From assembly GCF_900109545.1 (NCBI RefSeq), contig NZ_FOAP01000005.1, positions 372,001 to 436,000 of the forward strand: 64,000 nt of DNA. Direction: 5' to 3'. Every line of letters begins with the position of its first letter. Position 1 is the stretch's first letter. The notes below the pieces were generated by a model, which searched no databases, was not told the origin of the DNA, and was given only the letters and a program-made list of their open reading frames with translations. The translations under genes and the position numbers were made by a program. This document shows positions 34,590 to 44,500 of this stretch, piece after piece. Source of the stretch: Stigmatella aurantiaca. Its GTDB lineage: Bacteria; Myxococcota; Myxococcia; Myxococcales; Myxococcaceae.

Positions 34590-36277
34590 CTCGCTCGCTT
34601 CCGACGGTTCTTGCCCTGGCGCTGGGCCTCGCCGCGGCCTCCGCCTCCGCCCAGGACGCCCGCTTCGACGCCCAGCTCTTCCGGCCGTCCGGCGCCCCGC
34701 AGGACATCGTGGCCGTGGGCCAGTCCCGGCCCCTGTCCCACCTGTCCGCCTCGGGAGGCCTCTACCTGAGCTTCTCGATCAACCCGCTCGTGCTGGTGAC
34801 CCGCGGCGGCGACTCCAAGAAGGCCCTGAGCCTCGTGGGCAACCGCTTCCAGCTCGATGCCATGGCCAACGTCGGCCTGCTCGACTGGGCCGAGGTGGGC
34901 GTGGACATGCCGCTCATCCTCTTCCAGGGCGGTGACAACCTGGAGGCCATCGGCACCGAGGGCGTCGTCGAGGGCTATGTGCTGGGAGACCTCCGGCTCA
35001 CCAGCAAGATCGCCCTGCCGGGCCTGCGGCGCCGCGCCGAGGACTCGGGCTGGGGCGCCTCCCTCACCTTCAACCTCGGGCTGCCCACCGGCAACCAGGA
35101 GGCCTTCGCCAGCGATGGGGCCGTCACCTACACCCCTGGCCTCATCGTGGACTACCGCTTCGGCATGGGCCTGCTCCTGACGGCCAACGCCGGCTTCTGG
35201 GCCCGGCCCGACCGCATCTTCAACGGCGTGAAGATTGGCGACATGGCCCCCTTCGGCCTCGGCGCCGAGATGCCGATCTTGCGCACCGCGGGCGTCACCG
35301 CCGTGGGCGCGCTCCACGGCGCCGTGGCGCTGACCAAGCTGCCCGGCCAGGCCCGGCAGATTCCCGCGGAGATGCTCCTGGGCCTGCGCTGGTACAGCGG
35401 CCTGGGCATCACCGTCACCGTGGGCGGCGGCCTGGGGTGTGGGTGCTCGATCCAGTCCCCGCAGCTCAGCTTCTTCACGTCCGTCATCTGGGTGCCCGCC
35501 GTCATGTCCGAGTACGCGGCCATCGAGCGCTTCAAGGAGCCGCCCCGCGACAGCGACGGCGACGGCATCCAAGACGACACCGACTCCTGTCCGGACGAGG
35601 CTGGCCCCGAGTCCCGCAAGGGCTGCCCCCTGCGCGACTCCGATGGCGACGGGGTGACCGATGACATCGACGCCTGTCCCACCGAGGTGGGCACCGCCGC
35701 CCGCTCGGGCTGCCCCATCCGGGACAGTGACGGCGACGGCGTCGCGAACGAGGACGACCGGTGCCCGGACGTTCCCGCCGGTCCTGGCGGGAAGAACGGC
35801 TGCCCGCTGGCCCGCCTCCAGGGCAACAAGATCCTCATCCTGGAGCCCATCAACTTCGCCACGGACCAGGACATCCTCCTGTCCGAGTCCGAGCCCATCC
35901 TGGAGGAGGTCTCCCAGATGCTGAAGAAGCACCCGGAGATCAAACGCCTCCTCGTCGAGGGCCACACCGACTCGCGCGCCAGCGACGAGTACAACCTGGA
36001 GCTGTCCAGGCGCCGGGCGGCCAGCATCCGCGTCTACCTCGAGGAGAGCGGCGTGGAGCCCGAGCGGCTGTGCTCCCAGGGCTTTGGCCGCAGCCGCCCC
36101 GTGGCGGAGAACAAGAACGAGGAGGGCATGGCCCTCAACCGGCGCGTGGAGTTCACCGTCCTGCCGCCTCCCGCGGACGGCGAGCCCCGCTGCCCGGAGG
36201 AGCCCGCGGACAAGGCGCCTAAGAAGAAGGGCGCCAAGTCCGTCCCGGCTCCGGCGAAGACCGCCCCGAAGCCGTAA
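34586..36277 (+). CDS. traB: TraB, OmpA-domain outer-membrane partner of TraA
   Basis: 563 residues. Signal peptide to ~22, beta-barrel-like region (~40-310, alternating strands ending GLGCGCSIQSPQLSFFTSVIW), three thrombospondin type 3 calcium-binding repeats (~315-395: DSDGDGIQDDTDSCPDEAG, DSDGDGVTDDIDACPTEVG, DSDGDGVANEDDRCPD), an OmpA-like peptidoglycan-binding domain (~405-525 with EGHTDSRASDEYNLELSRRR) and a Lys/Pro-rich tail. Overlaps traA by ATGA, so the two are translationally coupled. Required with TraA for outer membrane exchange in Myxococcus. Confidence 0.9.
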   Translation: MTRSLPTVLALALGLAAASASAQDARFDAQLFRPSGAPQDIVAVGQSRPLSHLSASGGLYLSFSINPLVLVTRGGDSKKALSLVGNRFQLDAMANVGLLDWAEVGVDMPLILFQGGDNLEAIGTEGVVEGYVLGDLRLTSKIALPGLRRRAEDSGWGASLTFNLGLPTGNQEAFASDGAVTYTPGLIVDYRFGMGLLLTANAGFWARPDRIFNGVKIGDMAPFGLGAEMPILRTAGVTAVGALHGAVALTKLPGQARQIPAEMLLGLRWYSGLGITVTVGGGLGCGCSIQSPQLSFFTSVIWVPAVMSEYAAIERFKEPPRDSDGDGIQDDTDSCPDEAGPESRKGCPLRDSDGDGVTDDIDACPTEVGTAARSGCPIRDSDGDGVANEDDRCPDVPAGPGGKNGCPLARLQGNKILILEPINFATDQDILLSESEPILEEVSQMLKKHPEIKRLLVEGHTDSRASDEYNLELSRRRAASIRVYLEESGVEPERLCSQGFGRSRPVAENKNEEGMALNRRVEFTVLPPPADGEPRCPEEPADKAPKKKGAKSVPAPAKTAPKP

Positions 36278-36306
36278 GCAGGGGCGCCCCCGCAGGCCGG
36301 GCGGCG

Positions 36307-36328
36307 CCTTCCTCCCCCGGGAGGAAGG
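36307..36328 (+). terminator. Perfect hairpin after traB
   Basis: CCTTCCTCCC-CC-GGGAGGAAGG, a 10-base perfect stem with a 2-base centre, 30 bases after the traB stop and between convergent genes. No U-tract follows, so it may be a bidirectional barrier, not a classical intrinsic terminator. Confidence 0.55.
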
Positions 36329-36387
36329 GCCGCCGGACGCGGGATCCAGGTTTATTAAATGAGGAGCTTCCGGCGCGGCCTACCGGC

Positions 36388-37227
36388 TCAGGGAACAATC
36401 ACCTCGGCGGCCCCCACCCTGCGGCCCGCCGAGAGCGTCACCAGGGCCCGCCCTGGGCCCACCGCCGTCACGTACCCCGCCGGGGAGACCTGGATGACCG
36501 CGGCGTCCGAGGAGAACCAGTGGATGGGCACCCCCTCTACGGTCCGCCCCCGGCTGTCGAGCGCCCGGGCCCGGAACTGAAGCGCCTGTCCGCGCCTGGT
36601 GAAGACGTGCCGGGCCGGCTCCACCGCCAGCCGGGTGAAGGCAGGCACGACGAGCACGTTCAGATCCTGGCTCAGGTGGCCCACCGTGGCGGTCACCTTC
36701 ACCGTCCCGGGCCCCACCCCGATGATCCGCCCGTCCTCGATGCGGGCGATGGTCTCGTCCTGGCTGCGCCACTCGGGGGACGCATCGCGGATGCGCTTGC
36801 CCAGCTCATCCATGACGGTGGCGAAGAGCCGCTCCGAGCGGCCAATCTCGATGAACTCCTGCTCCCCGGCACGCAGTGCCAGCCGCCCGGGGATGGTCAC
36901 CACGAAGCGCTTGGAGGCGCGGGCATTGCCTCCGGACACCTCGATGGTGGCCTGGCCCGTCTTCCGGGCCACCACCACCCCCTTCTCCACGGTGGCGACG
37001 TCCGGCGAGGAGCTGGACCAGTGCAGCCGGGGCTCCGCCAGGCGGCGCCCCTGCGCGTCCTTTGCTTCGTACTCCAGCCGGACGGACTGCCCGGGCTCTC
37101 GCAGCTGGTGCTCCTCGGGGCCCAGAATCGTCAGGGTCTCGGGAGACGGCGCACACGCTCCCAGCAGCAGCCCCGCGGCCACGAACCACACCACACGCCT
37201 GGAGAGCCACGGAAAGACGCTCGACAT
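36388..37227 (-). CDS. Lipoprotein with BIG2-type Ig-like domains
   Basis: 279 residues. Lipobox LLGAC (Cys ~25), then three beta-sandwich repeats: WSSSSPDVATVEKGVVVARKTGQATIEV, WRSQDETIARIEDGRIIGVGPGTVKVTA and WFSSDAAVIQVSPAGYVTAVGPGRALVTL, each with the BIG2 pattern of S-D-ATV-xxGxVxAxxxGxATI. Probably surface exposed or periplasmic. Convergent with traB across a hairpin. Role unknown. Confidence 0.8.
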   Translation of the reverse strand: MSSVFPWLSRRVVWFVAAGLLLGACAPSPETLTILGPEEHQLREPGQSVRLEYEAKDAQGRRLAEPRLHWSSSSPDVATVEKGVVVARKTGQATIEVSGGNARASKRFVVTIPGRLALRAGEQEFIEIGRSERLFATVMDELGKRIRDASPEWRSQDETIARIEDGRIIGVGPGTVKVTATVGHLSQDLNVLVVPAFTRLAVEPARHVFTRRGQALQFRARALDSRGRTVEGVPIHWFSSDAAVIQVSPAGYVTAVGPGRALVTLSAGRRVGAAEVIVP

Positions 37228-37252
37228 GAATACAACCCGCCAGGCCTCGCGC

Positions 37253-37426
37253 TTACTTGCGGCCTGCTTTCTTGGAGGGTGCCGGAGCCGGTTTGGAGGC
37301 CGCCAGCTTCAGCTCATCACGCTCTCGCGTCAACTCCTCAAGCTCGTCCTCCAATGCCCGGACTTTTGTTTTCAAAGTAGCCCCCTGCCGAAGTTCCTTC
37401 GAGGGATCCCACGCGCTCAGGGCCAC
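37253..37426 (-). pseudogene. Decayed duplicate of the adjacent coiled-coil lipoprotein gene
   Basis: 57 codons readable from a GTG, giving DPSKELRQGATLKTKVRALE then TRERDELKLAASKPAPAPSKK. This matches the mature part of the neighbour (PSKELAQARGEVETLRQ, VLKTRAGELEG, ATQERDQLKA) but lacks the signal peptide, lipobox and about ten codons, and a stop lies just upstream of the GTG. It is a tandem-duplication remnant; short real translation cannot be excluded. Confidence 0.55.
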
Positions 37427-37443
37427 TCGTCATGGGGCGGGCG

Positions 37444-37725
37444 CTACTTCCGGGCCGTGGCGCTGCCCTTCTTCACCGGAGCCGGCTGGGCAGGGGACGG
37501 CGAGGCGGCGGGAGCCGGGAGCCGGCCCACGACAGCCTTCAGCTGGTCACGCTCCTGCGTGGCCTTCTTGAGGGTGCCCTCCAGCTCGCCCGCCCGCGTC
37601 TTGAGCACCGCATTCTCCTGGCGGAGCGTCTCCACCTCCCCGCGCGCCTGCGCCAGCTCCTTCGAGGGGCCGCACGCGGCCAGGGAACCCACCGAGAGCA
37701 TCATCACCGTCATCCACGCCTTCAT
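37444..37725 (-). CDS. Small coiled-coil lipoprotein
   Basis: 93 residues. Signal peptide with lipobox SLAAC (Cys18), then a charged heptad-like helix (SKELAQARGEVETLRQENAV) to about residue 65, and a Pro/Ala/Lys-rich tail. The layout recalls Lpp-type lipoproteins that tether the outer membrane to peptidoglycan, but the final -Lys is only at the C-terminus (TARK), which also fits. Followed on the same strand by a decayed duplicate. Confidence 0.68.
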   Translation of the reverse strand: MKAWMTVMMLSVGSLAACGPSKELAQARGEVETLRQENAVLKTRAGELEGTLKKATQERDQLKAVVGRLPAPAASPSPAQPAPVKKGSATARK

Positions 37726-37903
37726 CTGCCGCCATCCTCTGGGCAGGTGCTCTCCAGGGCTTCCTCCCTGCGACAGACCTGCCGGGGGAACCTTTAGCAA
37801 TGCACGTGCCTCCCCTTGTCCCAGGGGAAGCCTCCCGCGGCGCGGGGCGGCGGCGTTGCAGGAAGCCACGCTCCCCCAGGCGCGTTGCCATGCCCAGGCG
37901 TTG

Positions 37904-39796
37904 TCACACACCCGGGGCCCACTGGAGCCGGGGGCCCTCGGCCGAGCGAGCTCCCTCCACCAGAGAGACCGGAGGGACATAGAGCCCCCGCCGTTCCCGC
38001 TTCCACCAGGTGCCCGTGCTCCGCTGGGTGGCCAGGTCCGTCATCCGGTAGTCGTACAGCACCGCCCGCACGGCGCGCGGCGGACGCTGGGGGAACGGGT
38101 TGGCCGCGAAGAGGGCCAGCACGTCCGGTGAGCCCTCCAGCAGGCGGACCAGCAGGGACAGGAACCACGTGGACGGGCGCCCCAGGGCCGCGAACCACAT
38201 CTGCCAGTCCAGGCGCGGCTGGTGGGGGGCCACCTGCCGCGGCGCCTTCTCCAGGTGGGAGACCTTGTAGCGAAAGGGGTACTCCTTCCACGTCTCGCCG
38301 TCCTCGGAGCCCTCGATGACGATCTCCGGCCGCTCACGCGTCATCACGCTGAAGAGGCCGTAGGAGTTCACCGAGCGGAAGGGCCGCGCCCATCCCTGGA
38401 AGCGCTCCAGGTGCTCCAGGCGCTCCAGGACGCGTGCCGAAGGGGCCCACCGGCCCAGCAGCTCACTTGCCCCCAGGGCCAGGACCGGCAGCGCCAGCGC
38501 CCCTGTCACCCATGAGCCGGCAGGAGAGGCCGGTGGCGCGGGCCGCCGCGGAAGGCCCGGCAAGAGGCCCGAGAGGGCCGCGTCATCCAGGAGCCACACG
38601 CCCAGCACGAACGACTGGAGGTTGAAGAAGCCATAGTTGCCCGTGGCCGCGATGCCGCCTTGCAGGAGGCTGAAGAGGCCGAAGGCGAGCTGCCTCAAGC
38701 GCCGGGGGGCGAAGATGAGCAGCGGCAGCGCGGTCTCCGAGGCCAGCACCGCCGCCGTGGAGAGCTTCTGCGCACGCGCGGGCAGGTGGTGCGCATACCA
38801 CCCGCCCCGCGTGGGCAGGGGCGACGTCTCGTAGTGGTACTGGCAGGCGGTCAGGTCGCGCCAGCTGGTGTCCCCGGACTGGAGCTTGCTGAGTCCTGAG
38901 CCCAGGTAGAGCCGGAAGAGGAGAACCCGGAAGAGCGCCACCTCGGCCGCCGGCACATCCCAGCGTCCCCACCCGGGCCTCAGGCCCGCGGGCGCCGTCA
39001 GTATGCCCAGCAGGCCCATCTCCAGCAGCAGGGCATCCCACTGGAAGGAGAGGAAGTCCCGCCCGGCCGACACATAGGAGAGGTACAGCCCCCAGAGCAG
39101 GGCCGCGGAGGGCTGCGGCGCCACGTTGAGCATCAGCGCCACCGACAGGGCCTGGCCCACGCGGCAACCGCGCACCAGTGCCCGGTCGGACGCGCCCAGC
39201 CAGAACACGGACGGCACCTGGAGGAAGCGCCGGTTGCCCAGGCGCTGGAGGTGCTCCGAGCCAAACGTCTCGTGCAGCGGGCGGATGCCCTGCGTGCCGT
39301 ACAGGCCCAGCACCTGCCGTCCCAGGGAGGTGAAGGCGATGAGGAAGGTTCCCCCCAGCAGCCGCAGGAACACCCACCGGACGCCCCGGTGCGAGGCGGG
39401 GCCCACATAGCGCCGCCCCACCAGGAGGTGGTCCACCTTCGCCGCCAGGACACGGTGCTTCGCGACGGCGCGGTACACGCCCTCGGCCACCCCTCGCACC
39501 CCGGGGAGCAGCCCCAGCCTCGCCAGCCACCGCGTTCCCGGACGGGCCGACCGAAGGAGCATGCGAAAGACGGCCTGGGCCCCGTGAGACACCCGCCCCG
39601 AGGGCTCGATGAGCTGCATCGCGCGCCGGGCATCGGCCCGCCGGATGCCCAGGAGCCAGAGCCGCAGCGGCTTCATGGGAAGGAAGCGCACCCGCCCTTG
39701 GGTCTGTGCGCTCCAGCGCGCGATCCACCGCTTACAGAAGCCGCACGTCCCGTCGTAGAGCACGAGCGGACGCGCCGCTGTCAGAGCCGAGAGCAT
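37904..39796 (-). CDS. DCC1-lipase maturation factor fusion, membrane protein
   Basis: 630 residues. Residues ~8-120 are a DCC1-type thioredoxin-like domain with CxxC (C18-C21) in YDGTCGFCKRW. Residues ~140-620 are lipase maturation factor-like: RFLQVPSVFWLG, WDALLLEMG, LSKLQSGDTSWRDLTACQYHYETSPLP, NYGFFNLQ, several membrane helices. LMF family proteins in animals help fold lipases in the ER; the bacterial role is unknown, but a disulfide-linked folding job is plausible. No lipase gene adjoins. Confidence 0.82.
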   Translation of the reverse strand: MLSALTAARPLVLYDGTCGFCKRWIARWSAQTQGRVRFLPMKPLRLWLLGIRRADARRAMQLIEPSGRVSHGAQAVFRMLLRSARPGTRWLARLGLLPGVRGVAEGVYRAVAKHRVLAAKVDHLLVGRRYVGPASHRGVRWVFLRLLGGTFLIAFTSLGRQVLGLYGTQGIRPLHETFGSEHLQRLGNRRFLQVPSVFWLGASDRALVRGCRVGQALSVALMLNVAPQPSAALLWGLYLSYVSAGRDFLSFQWDALLLEMGLLGILTAPAGLRPGWGRWDVPAAEVALFRVLLFRLYLGSGLSKLQSGDTSWRDLTACQYHYETSPLPTRGGWYAHHLPARAQKLSTAAVLASETALPLLIFAPRRLRQLAFGLFSLLQGGIAATGNYGFFNLQSFVLGVWLLDDAALSGLLPGLPRRPAPPASPAGSWVTGALALPVLALGASELLGRWAPSARVLERLEHLERFQGWARPFRSVNSYGLFSVMTRERPEIVIEGSEDGETWKEYPFRYKVSHLEKAPRQVAPHQPRLDWQMWFAALGRPSTWFLSLLVRLLEGSPDVLALFAANPFPQRPPRAVRAVLYDYRMTDLATQRSTGTWWKRERRGLYVPPVSLVEGARSAEGPRLQWAPGV

Positions 39797-39936
39797 GTCT
39801 TCCTCCCCTGTCCTCGGAGGAAGATGGAAGCGCGGCGTCCGGATGGCTGCCGTGAGCGCTCGCCTGCTGGGCTGAAGGGCAAGCGGCCTGGCAGGAGAGG
39901 TCTCTTCGCCACCTTCCGATGCATAGCTTGGGGGCC

Positions 39937-40587
39937 ATGAGTGAGCCCAAGGCCAAAGCGCGCAGTCTGCAAGAGGTCGTCCCCGGCGTGTACCACTGGT
40001 ACGTCCAGGACGACCGCATCGGCGCGCGCAGTGATGCCTACGCCGTGGTGGACCGCGATGGGGCCGTCGTCCTCATCGACCCACTGCCCATCGACGAGAG
40101 CCTGCTGCTCCCGCTCGGCAGCATCACCGCCATCGTGCTCACCGCGGGCAACCACCAACGCTCCGCCTGGCGGTTCCGCAAGCGCTTCAATGTCCCGGTG
40201 TGGGTGCCCCGGGACGCGCATGGGCTCGAAGAGGAACCCGACACCGTCTATGGCAACGGCGACACGCTCCCCGGCGGGCTGAACGCCTTCCACACGCCGG
40301 GCCCCGCGCACGTGATGTACACCCTGTGGATGCAGCAGAGTCCCCGGGGGGTCGTCTTCCTCTCGGACCTGCTCATTCACCCGGAGGAGGGCTCGCCGGA
40401 GTTCGTCCCGAGCGAGCACCAGGACGAGCCCGTCCGGACCCGGATGAGCGTCCAGCGGGTGATTGACCACCTGCCCGTGGACACCCTCTGCTTCGCCCAC
40501 GGCGAGCCCATTGTCCGGGACGGCGAGCAGGTCCTGCGCAAGGCCCTGGAGCAGGACTCGGAAGGCGCCTCGGCCCCCGCGCCGTGA
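39937..40587 (+). CDS. Metallo-beta-lactamase-fold protein with degenerate metal site
   Basis: 216 residues with MBL layout: VVPGVYHWYVQDDRIGARSDAYAVVDRDGAVVLIDPLPI at the N-terminus, then LTAGNHQRSAWRF where active enzymes have HxHxDH, and TPGPAHVMYTL, FLSDLLIHPEE, CFAHGEPI. Only parts of the zinc ligands survive, so catalysis may be lost or use other residues. ATG at 39937 chosen over 39919. Divergent from the DCC1-LMF gene, convergent with the next gene. Confidence 0.75.
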   Translation: MSEPKAKARSLQEVVPGVYHWYVQDDRIGARSDAYAVVDRDGAVVLIDPLPIDESLLLPLGSITAIVLTAGNHQRSAWRFRKRFNVPVWVPRDAHGLEEEPDTVYGNGDTLPGGLNAFHTPGPAHVMYTLWMQQSPRGVVFLSDLLIHPEEGSPEFVPSEHQDEPVRTRMSVQRVIDHLPVDTLCFAHGEPIVRDGEQVLRKALEQDSEGASAPAP

Positions 40588-40590
40588 GCC

Positions 40591-41397
40591 TCAGGCGCCC
40601 CCATCCCCCGCGGGCAGGGGCCCCTCGTGCACGAGGATGTCCCCTCCGTCCAGTCCGGGGGGGATGAGGTACAGCGTCTCGCCCGCCTCCGCGCGCCGCA
40701 AGAGCGAGCCCAGGGCGGGTGAGTCCGTCGCGGACACCCGGCGGGTGGGCTGAAACAGGAGCCGCCGCTCCATCGCCGCCACCTCGCGCGCCTCGTCCGT
40801 CAGGTCCATCTCGTAAAGGAAGCTGCGCTCCACATAGTCGTGCACGCCCGGCACATGGCCCACCAGCCGCATCGGCCCCAGGCGCGTGTGGACCCGGAGG
40901 CTCAGGTTGTTCCACTGGGCAATGCCCCGCATCCGCCGCGCGCCCAGCATCTTCAGCGTCAGCGCCTTCACCCACGCCCCGGCCTGAACCCCCGGCAGGA
41001 AGCTCAGCAGTGACACCCCGATGAAGTGCCCCCGGTGCACCGTGGGCGCCGCGTAGTAGGCCGCCGCGATGACCCGCTCCTCGTCCGGCAGGCTCAGCCG
41101 CTGGCGCGAGGGCTCACTGAGCATCCGCGCCGGGCAGCGCAGCAGGCCGATGGCCCCGGGCTGGAGGTACAAGTCCGACAACACCCAGTTGGGCAGCCCC
41201 AGCTTGCCGAACGCGAGCTGGTTCAGCTCCAGGTACTGCCGCGACAGCGAGTTGTGCTCCTCCGCGGGCAGGAACTCCACGGGCACTCCCGCCGGGCACA
41301 GGTTCAGCTCCGTCGCGTTCTGCGCAGCGCCCAACGCCGCGAGCGAGAGCGCCGGATGGTGCGCGAAGAACCGCTTGGCCAGTGCGTGCATGTCCAT
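40591..41397 (-). CDS. Conserved hypothetical protein
   Basis: 268 residues, no signal peptide and no clear membrane helix. I do not recognise a family. Visible features are a His/Ala-rich N-terminus (MHALAKRFFAHHPALSLAAL), one Cys at ~34, DEERVIAAAYYAAP, and a C-terminal LIPPGLDGGDILVHEG. The length and codon bias look like a real gene. Its end lies 3 bases from the MBL gene stop. Confidence 0.6.
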   Translation of the reverse strand: MDMHALAKRFFAHHPALSLAALGAAQNATELNLCPAGVPVEFLPAEEHNSLSRQYLELNQLAFGKLGLPNWVLSDLYLQPGAIGLLRCPARMLSEPSRQRLSLPDEERVIAAAYYAAPTVHRGHFIGVSLLSFLPGVQAGAWVKALTLKMLGARRMRGIAQWNNLSLRVHTRLGPMRLVGHVPGVHDYVERSFLYEMDLTDEAREVAAMERRLLFQPTRRVSATDSPALGSLLRRAEAGETLYLIPPGLDGGDILVHEGPLPAGDGGA

Positions 41398-41578
41398 TCA
41401 CCTTCGGCCGGGCCTCATCCGGCAGCCCGAATGGCGTGCTGCGTAACACAGCTGGCGCCATGACGAGGCACGCCATGAGCTCCGGGATGGCACCGTTGCG
41501 AAACAACCGGGGTACAACGGCCGAGAACCCTCCTCGCGGGCGGTCGCTCCTGACGCGCCCCGGCAAGGAACCCTCTCT

Positions 41579-44500
41579 ATGCACCGATTGAAGCAGTGGG
41601 CGCTGCTCGCCCTGGCCGCGGTCTGTCTCCAGGCTGCCCCGGCCTGGGGCCAGCCCGCGGCGGCGCACGTGTACCACAACCACATGCCCAACTTCTGGCC
41701 GTACTACGACGTCACCCAGTACGCCGCGACGCCCGTGGGCGGCCCCATCCGCTACGCGTACGACGCCCAGGTCATCAACCTGAAGAAGAGCCCCCCGTCC
41801 AACTACACCTATTACCTGCCGTCGGGCGCGCCGATGCCGCACGACGACCTGGTCACCTACTACTCCCACAACGCGAAGACGGGCGCGTACCTGTACTGGC
41901 CCTACGCCGTCGCGCAGGACATGCGGACGAACGCCCCCACCGGCCAGGTCCACGTCACCATGTCCGGCGCCGTGGTGAACAACGTGCAGGATCTCACCAC
42001 GCTCAAGAACGTGCCGGGTTACGACAACACGGCCTGGGGCTCGCCCTGGCGCGACAAGTACAACAGCCTGCGCACGCCGGCGGGAAACCGGACGTTGGAC
42101 CTCATCCACTTCACCGGCCACCACTCCATGGGGCCGCTGGTGGGCCCGGAGTACTTCCTCAAGGACCTCATCTACCAGAGCGCCACCCTGGCGCAGCCCT
42201 ACTTCCTGGGCGGGGACTTCCAGTCCTCCAAGGGCTTCTTCCCCACCGAGCTCGGCTTCTCCGAGCGCCTCATCCCCACGCTGGCCAAGCTGGGCATCCA
42301 GTGGTCCGTCATCGGCGACAACCACTTCTCGCGCACCCTCCGGGACTACCCCTTCCTGAACGAGCCCGGCTCGGACACGCTCGTCTCGCCGCCCAACCGC
42401 GCGGACTTCCAGAACACGAGCACCGTGGGCAGCTGGGTGAGCCTGCAGATGGCGCACGAGCAGCAGACCATCCGCAACAAGTATCCCTTCGCCTCCACGC
42501 CGCACTGGGTGCGCTACGTGGACCCCGCCACTGGCGCCGAGTCGCGCGTGGTGGGCATCCCCGTCAACCAGAACGGCTCCTGGCTGGAGGGCTGGGAGGG
42601 CGAGGCCACCGTGGACGTGGTGGGCCTCAAGGGCTTCGAGGGGCTCGTCCCCCAGCGGCAGTTCTTCGTCATCGCCCATGACGGCGACAACTCGGGCGGC
42701 CGGGCCGGCTCGGACAGCACCTGGTACAACGGCCGCAGCGTCACCTGCACCGCGGGCGTGCAGTGCATGGGCATCAGCGAGTACCTGAATGCCCACCTGC
42801 CCGTCTCCACCGACGTGGTCCACGTGCAGGACGGCTCCTGGGTGGACACGCGCGACTCCTCGAGCGACCCCCAGTGGCACCACTGGAAGCTGCCGCTGGG
42901 CATCTGGAAGGGCCAGTTCCCCGCCTTCAACGCCGCCACCGGCCTGAACCTGGCGCCCAAGACGAACCTCAGCGGCGTGCAGGAGGGGATGACCGTGTCG
43001 CTGGAGCACGGCTGGCACTACCTGGAGCGCAACTTCGCCCTGCTCCAGGCCGCGCTCAACTACGCGAAGACCGCCGAGCAGATCTGGCTCGATGCGCACC
43101 CCAACCACTGGAAGCCCACCACCGCGCTGGACAGCCAGGTGACGCACGCGGGCAACCAGCTCAACCCGTGGATGTACTCCTTCCCCGTGAAGGGCGATGC
43201 GTCGAACGACTGGGCCGGGGGCGCCAACCCCGCCGAGCTGTCCTGGTACTTCCTCTTGCCCGCCATGGACTCGGGCTTCGGCTACTACGACGAGAACCAG
43301 GACGACAACGTCAAGCCCACGCTGGCCTTCAACCAGTCGCTCTACTTCTCCAAGCCCTACGTGCAGGACCGGCTCGCCCAGGACCGCACCGGCCCGTCCG
43401 TGTGGTGGCCGCAGCGCTGGCCCTACAACCCCGGCAGCGCCAACACGGACAAGTCCGAGGGCTGGACGCTCCACCACTTCAACAACACCTTCGCCATCTA
43501 CACGTACGCCTATGACGTGAGCGGCCTGTCCAACATCAAGGTCCGCATCCGCACCCACGCGGCCAAGCTCATCGACGCCGCGGACAACACCCACAAGGTG
43601 TACGAGCCGGCGGCGCTCAAGGCCGCGGGCGTGCCCCACATCGACACCAGCCGCGTGAGCGCCTGGGTGGACTACCCGATGACCCGGCGCGACCTGAAGC
43701 CCGTCATGAACGGCGTCGCGTGGCAGCCCGCCTACCTGCCCGTCATGGCCAAGGTGCCCGCGCAGGAGATCGGCGACCTCTACTACACGTACCTCGGCAA
43801 CTACCGCGACCAGCTCCTCGACTACTACATCGAGGCCACCGACAGCCGCGGCAACGTCACCCGCAGCGAGATTCAGTCCGTCTACGTGGGCGCCGGCCGG
43901 TACAACCTGGTGGGCGGCAAGTACCTGGAGGACGCCAACGGCTCCATCGCCGGCACGCACCCGTTCCTCGTGGTGGACACCACCGCGCCCTCTACCCCCA
44001 CGGGGCTCTCGGCCACGCGCACGGACCGCTCCGTAAAGCTCTCCTGGAGCGCCGCCTCGGACAACGTGGCGGTGACCGGCTACGTCCTCTTCCGCAACGG
44101 CACGCAGGTGGGCACCAGCGCCACGCTGAGCTACACGGACATGGGCCTCACGCCCAGCACCGCCTACAGCTACACCGTGAAGGCGCGCGATGCGGCGGGC
44201 AACACCTCCACGGCCAGCGCCGCCCTGAGTGTCACCACCCAGCCGCCCGACACCACCGCGCCCTCCGCCCCCACGGGCCTGAGCGCCTCGGCGGTGACGA
44301 GCTCCTCGGTGACGCTGAGCTGGACGGCCGCCACCGACAACTACGGCGTGGCGGGCTATTACGTGTACCGCAACGGCTCGCAGATCGCCGCGCCCACGGG
44401 AACGGGCTACACGGATACCTCGCTCTCGCCGAGCACCGGGTACAGCTACACCGTGAAGGCCGCGGATGCCGCGGGCAACACCTCGGCGGCCAGCAGCGCC

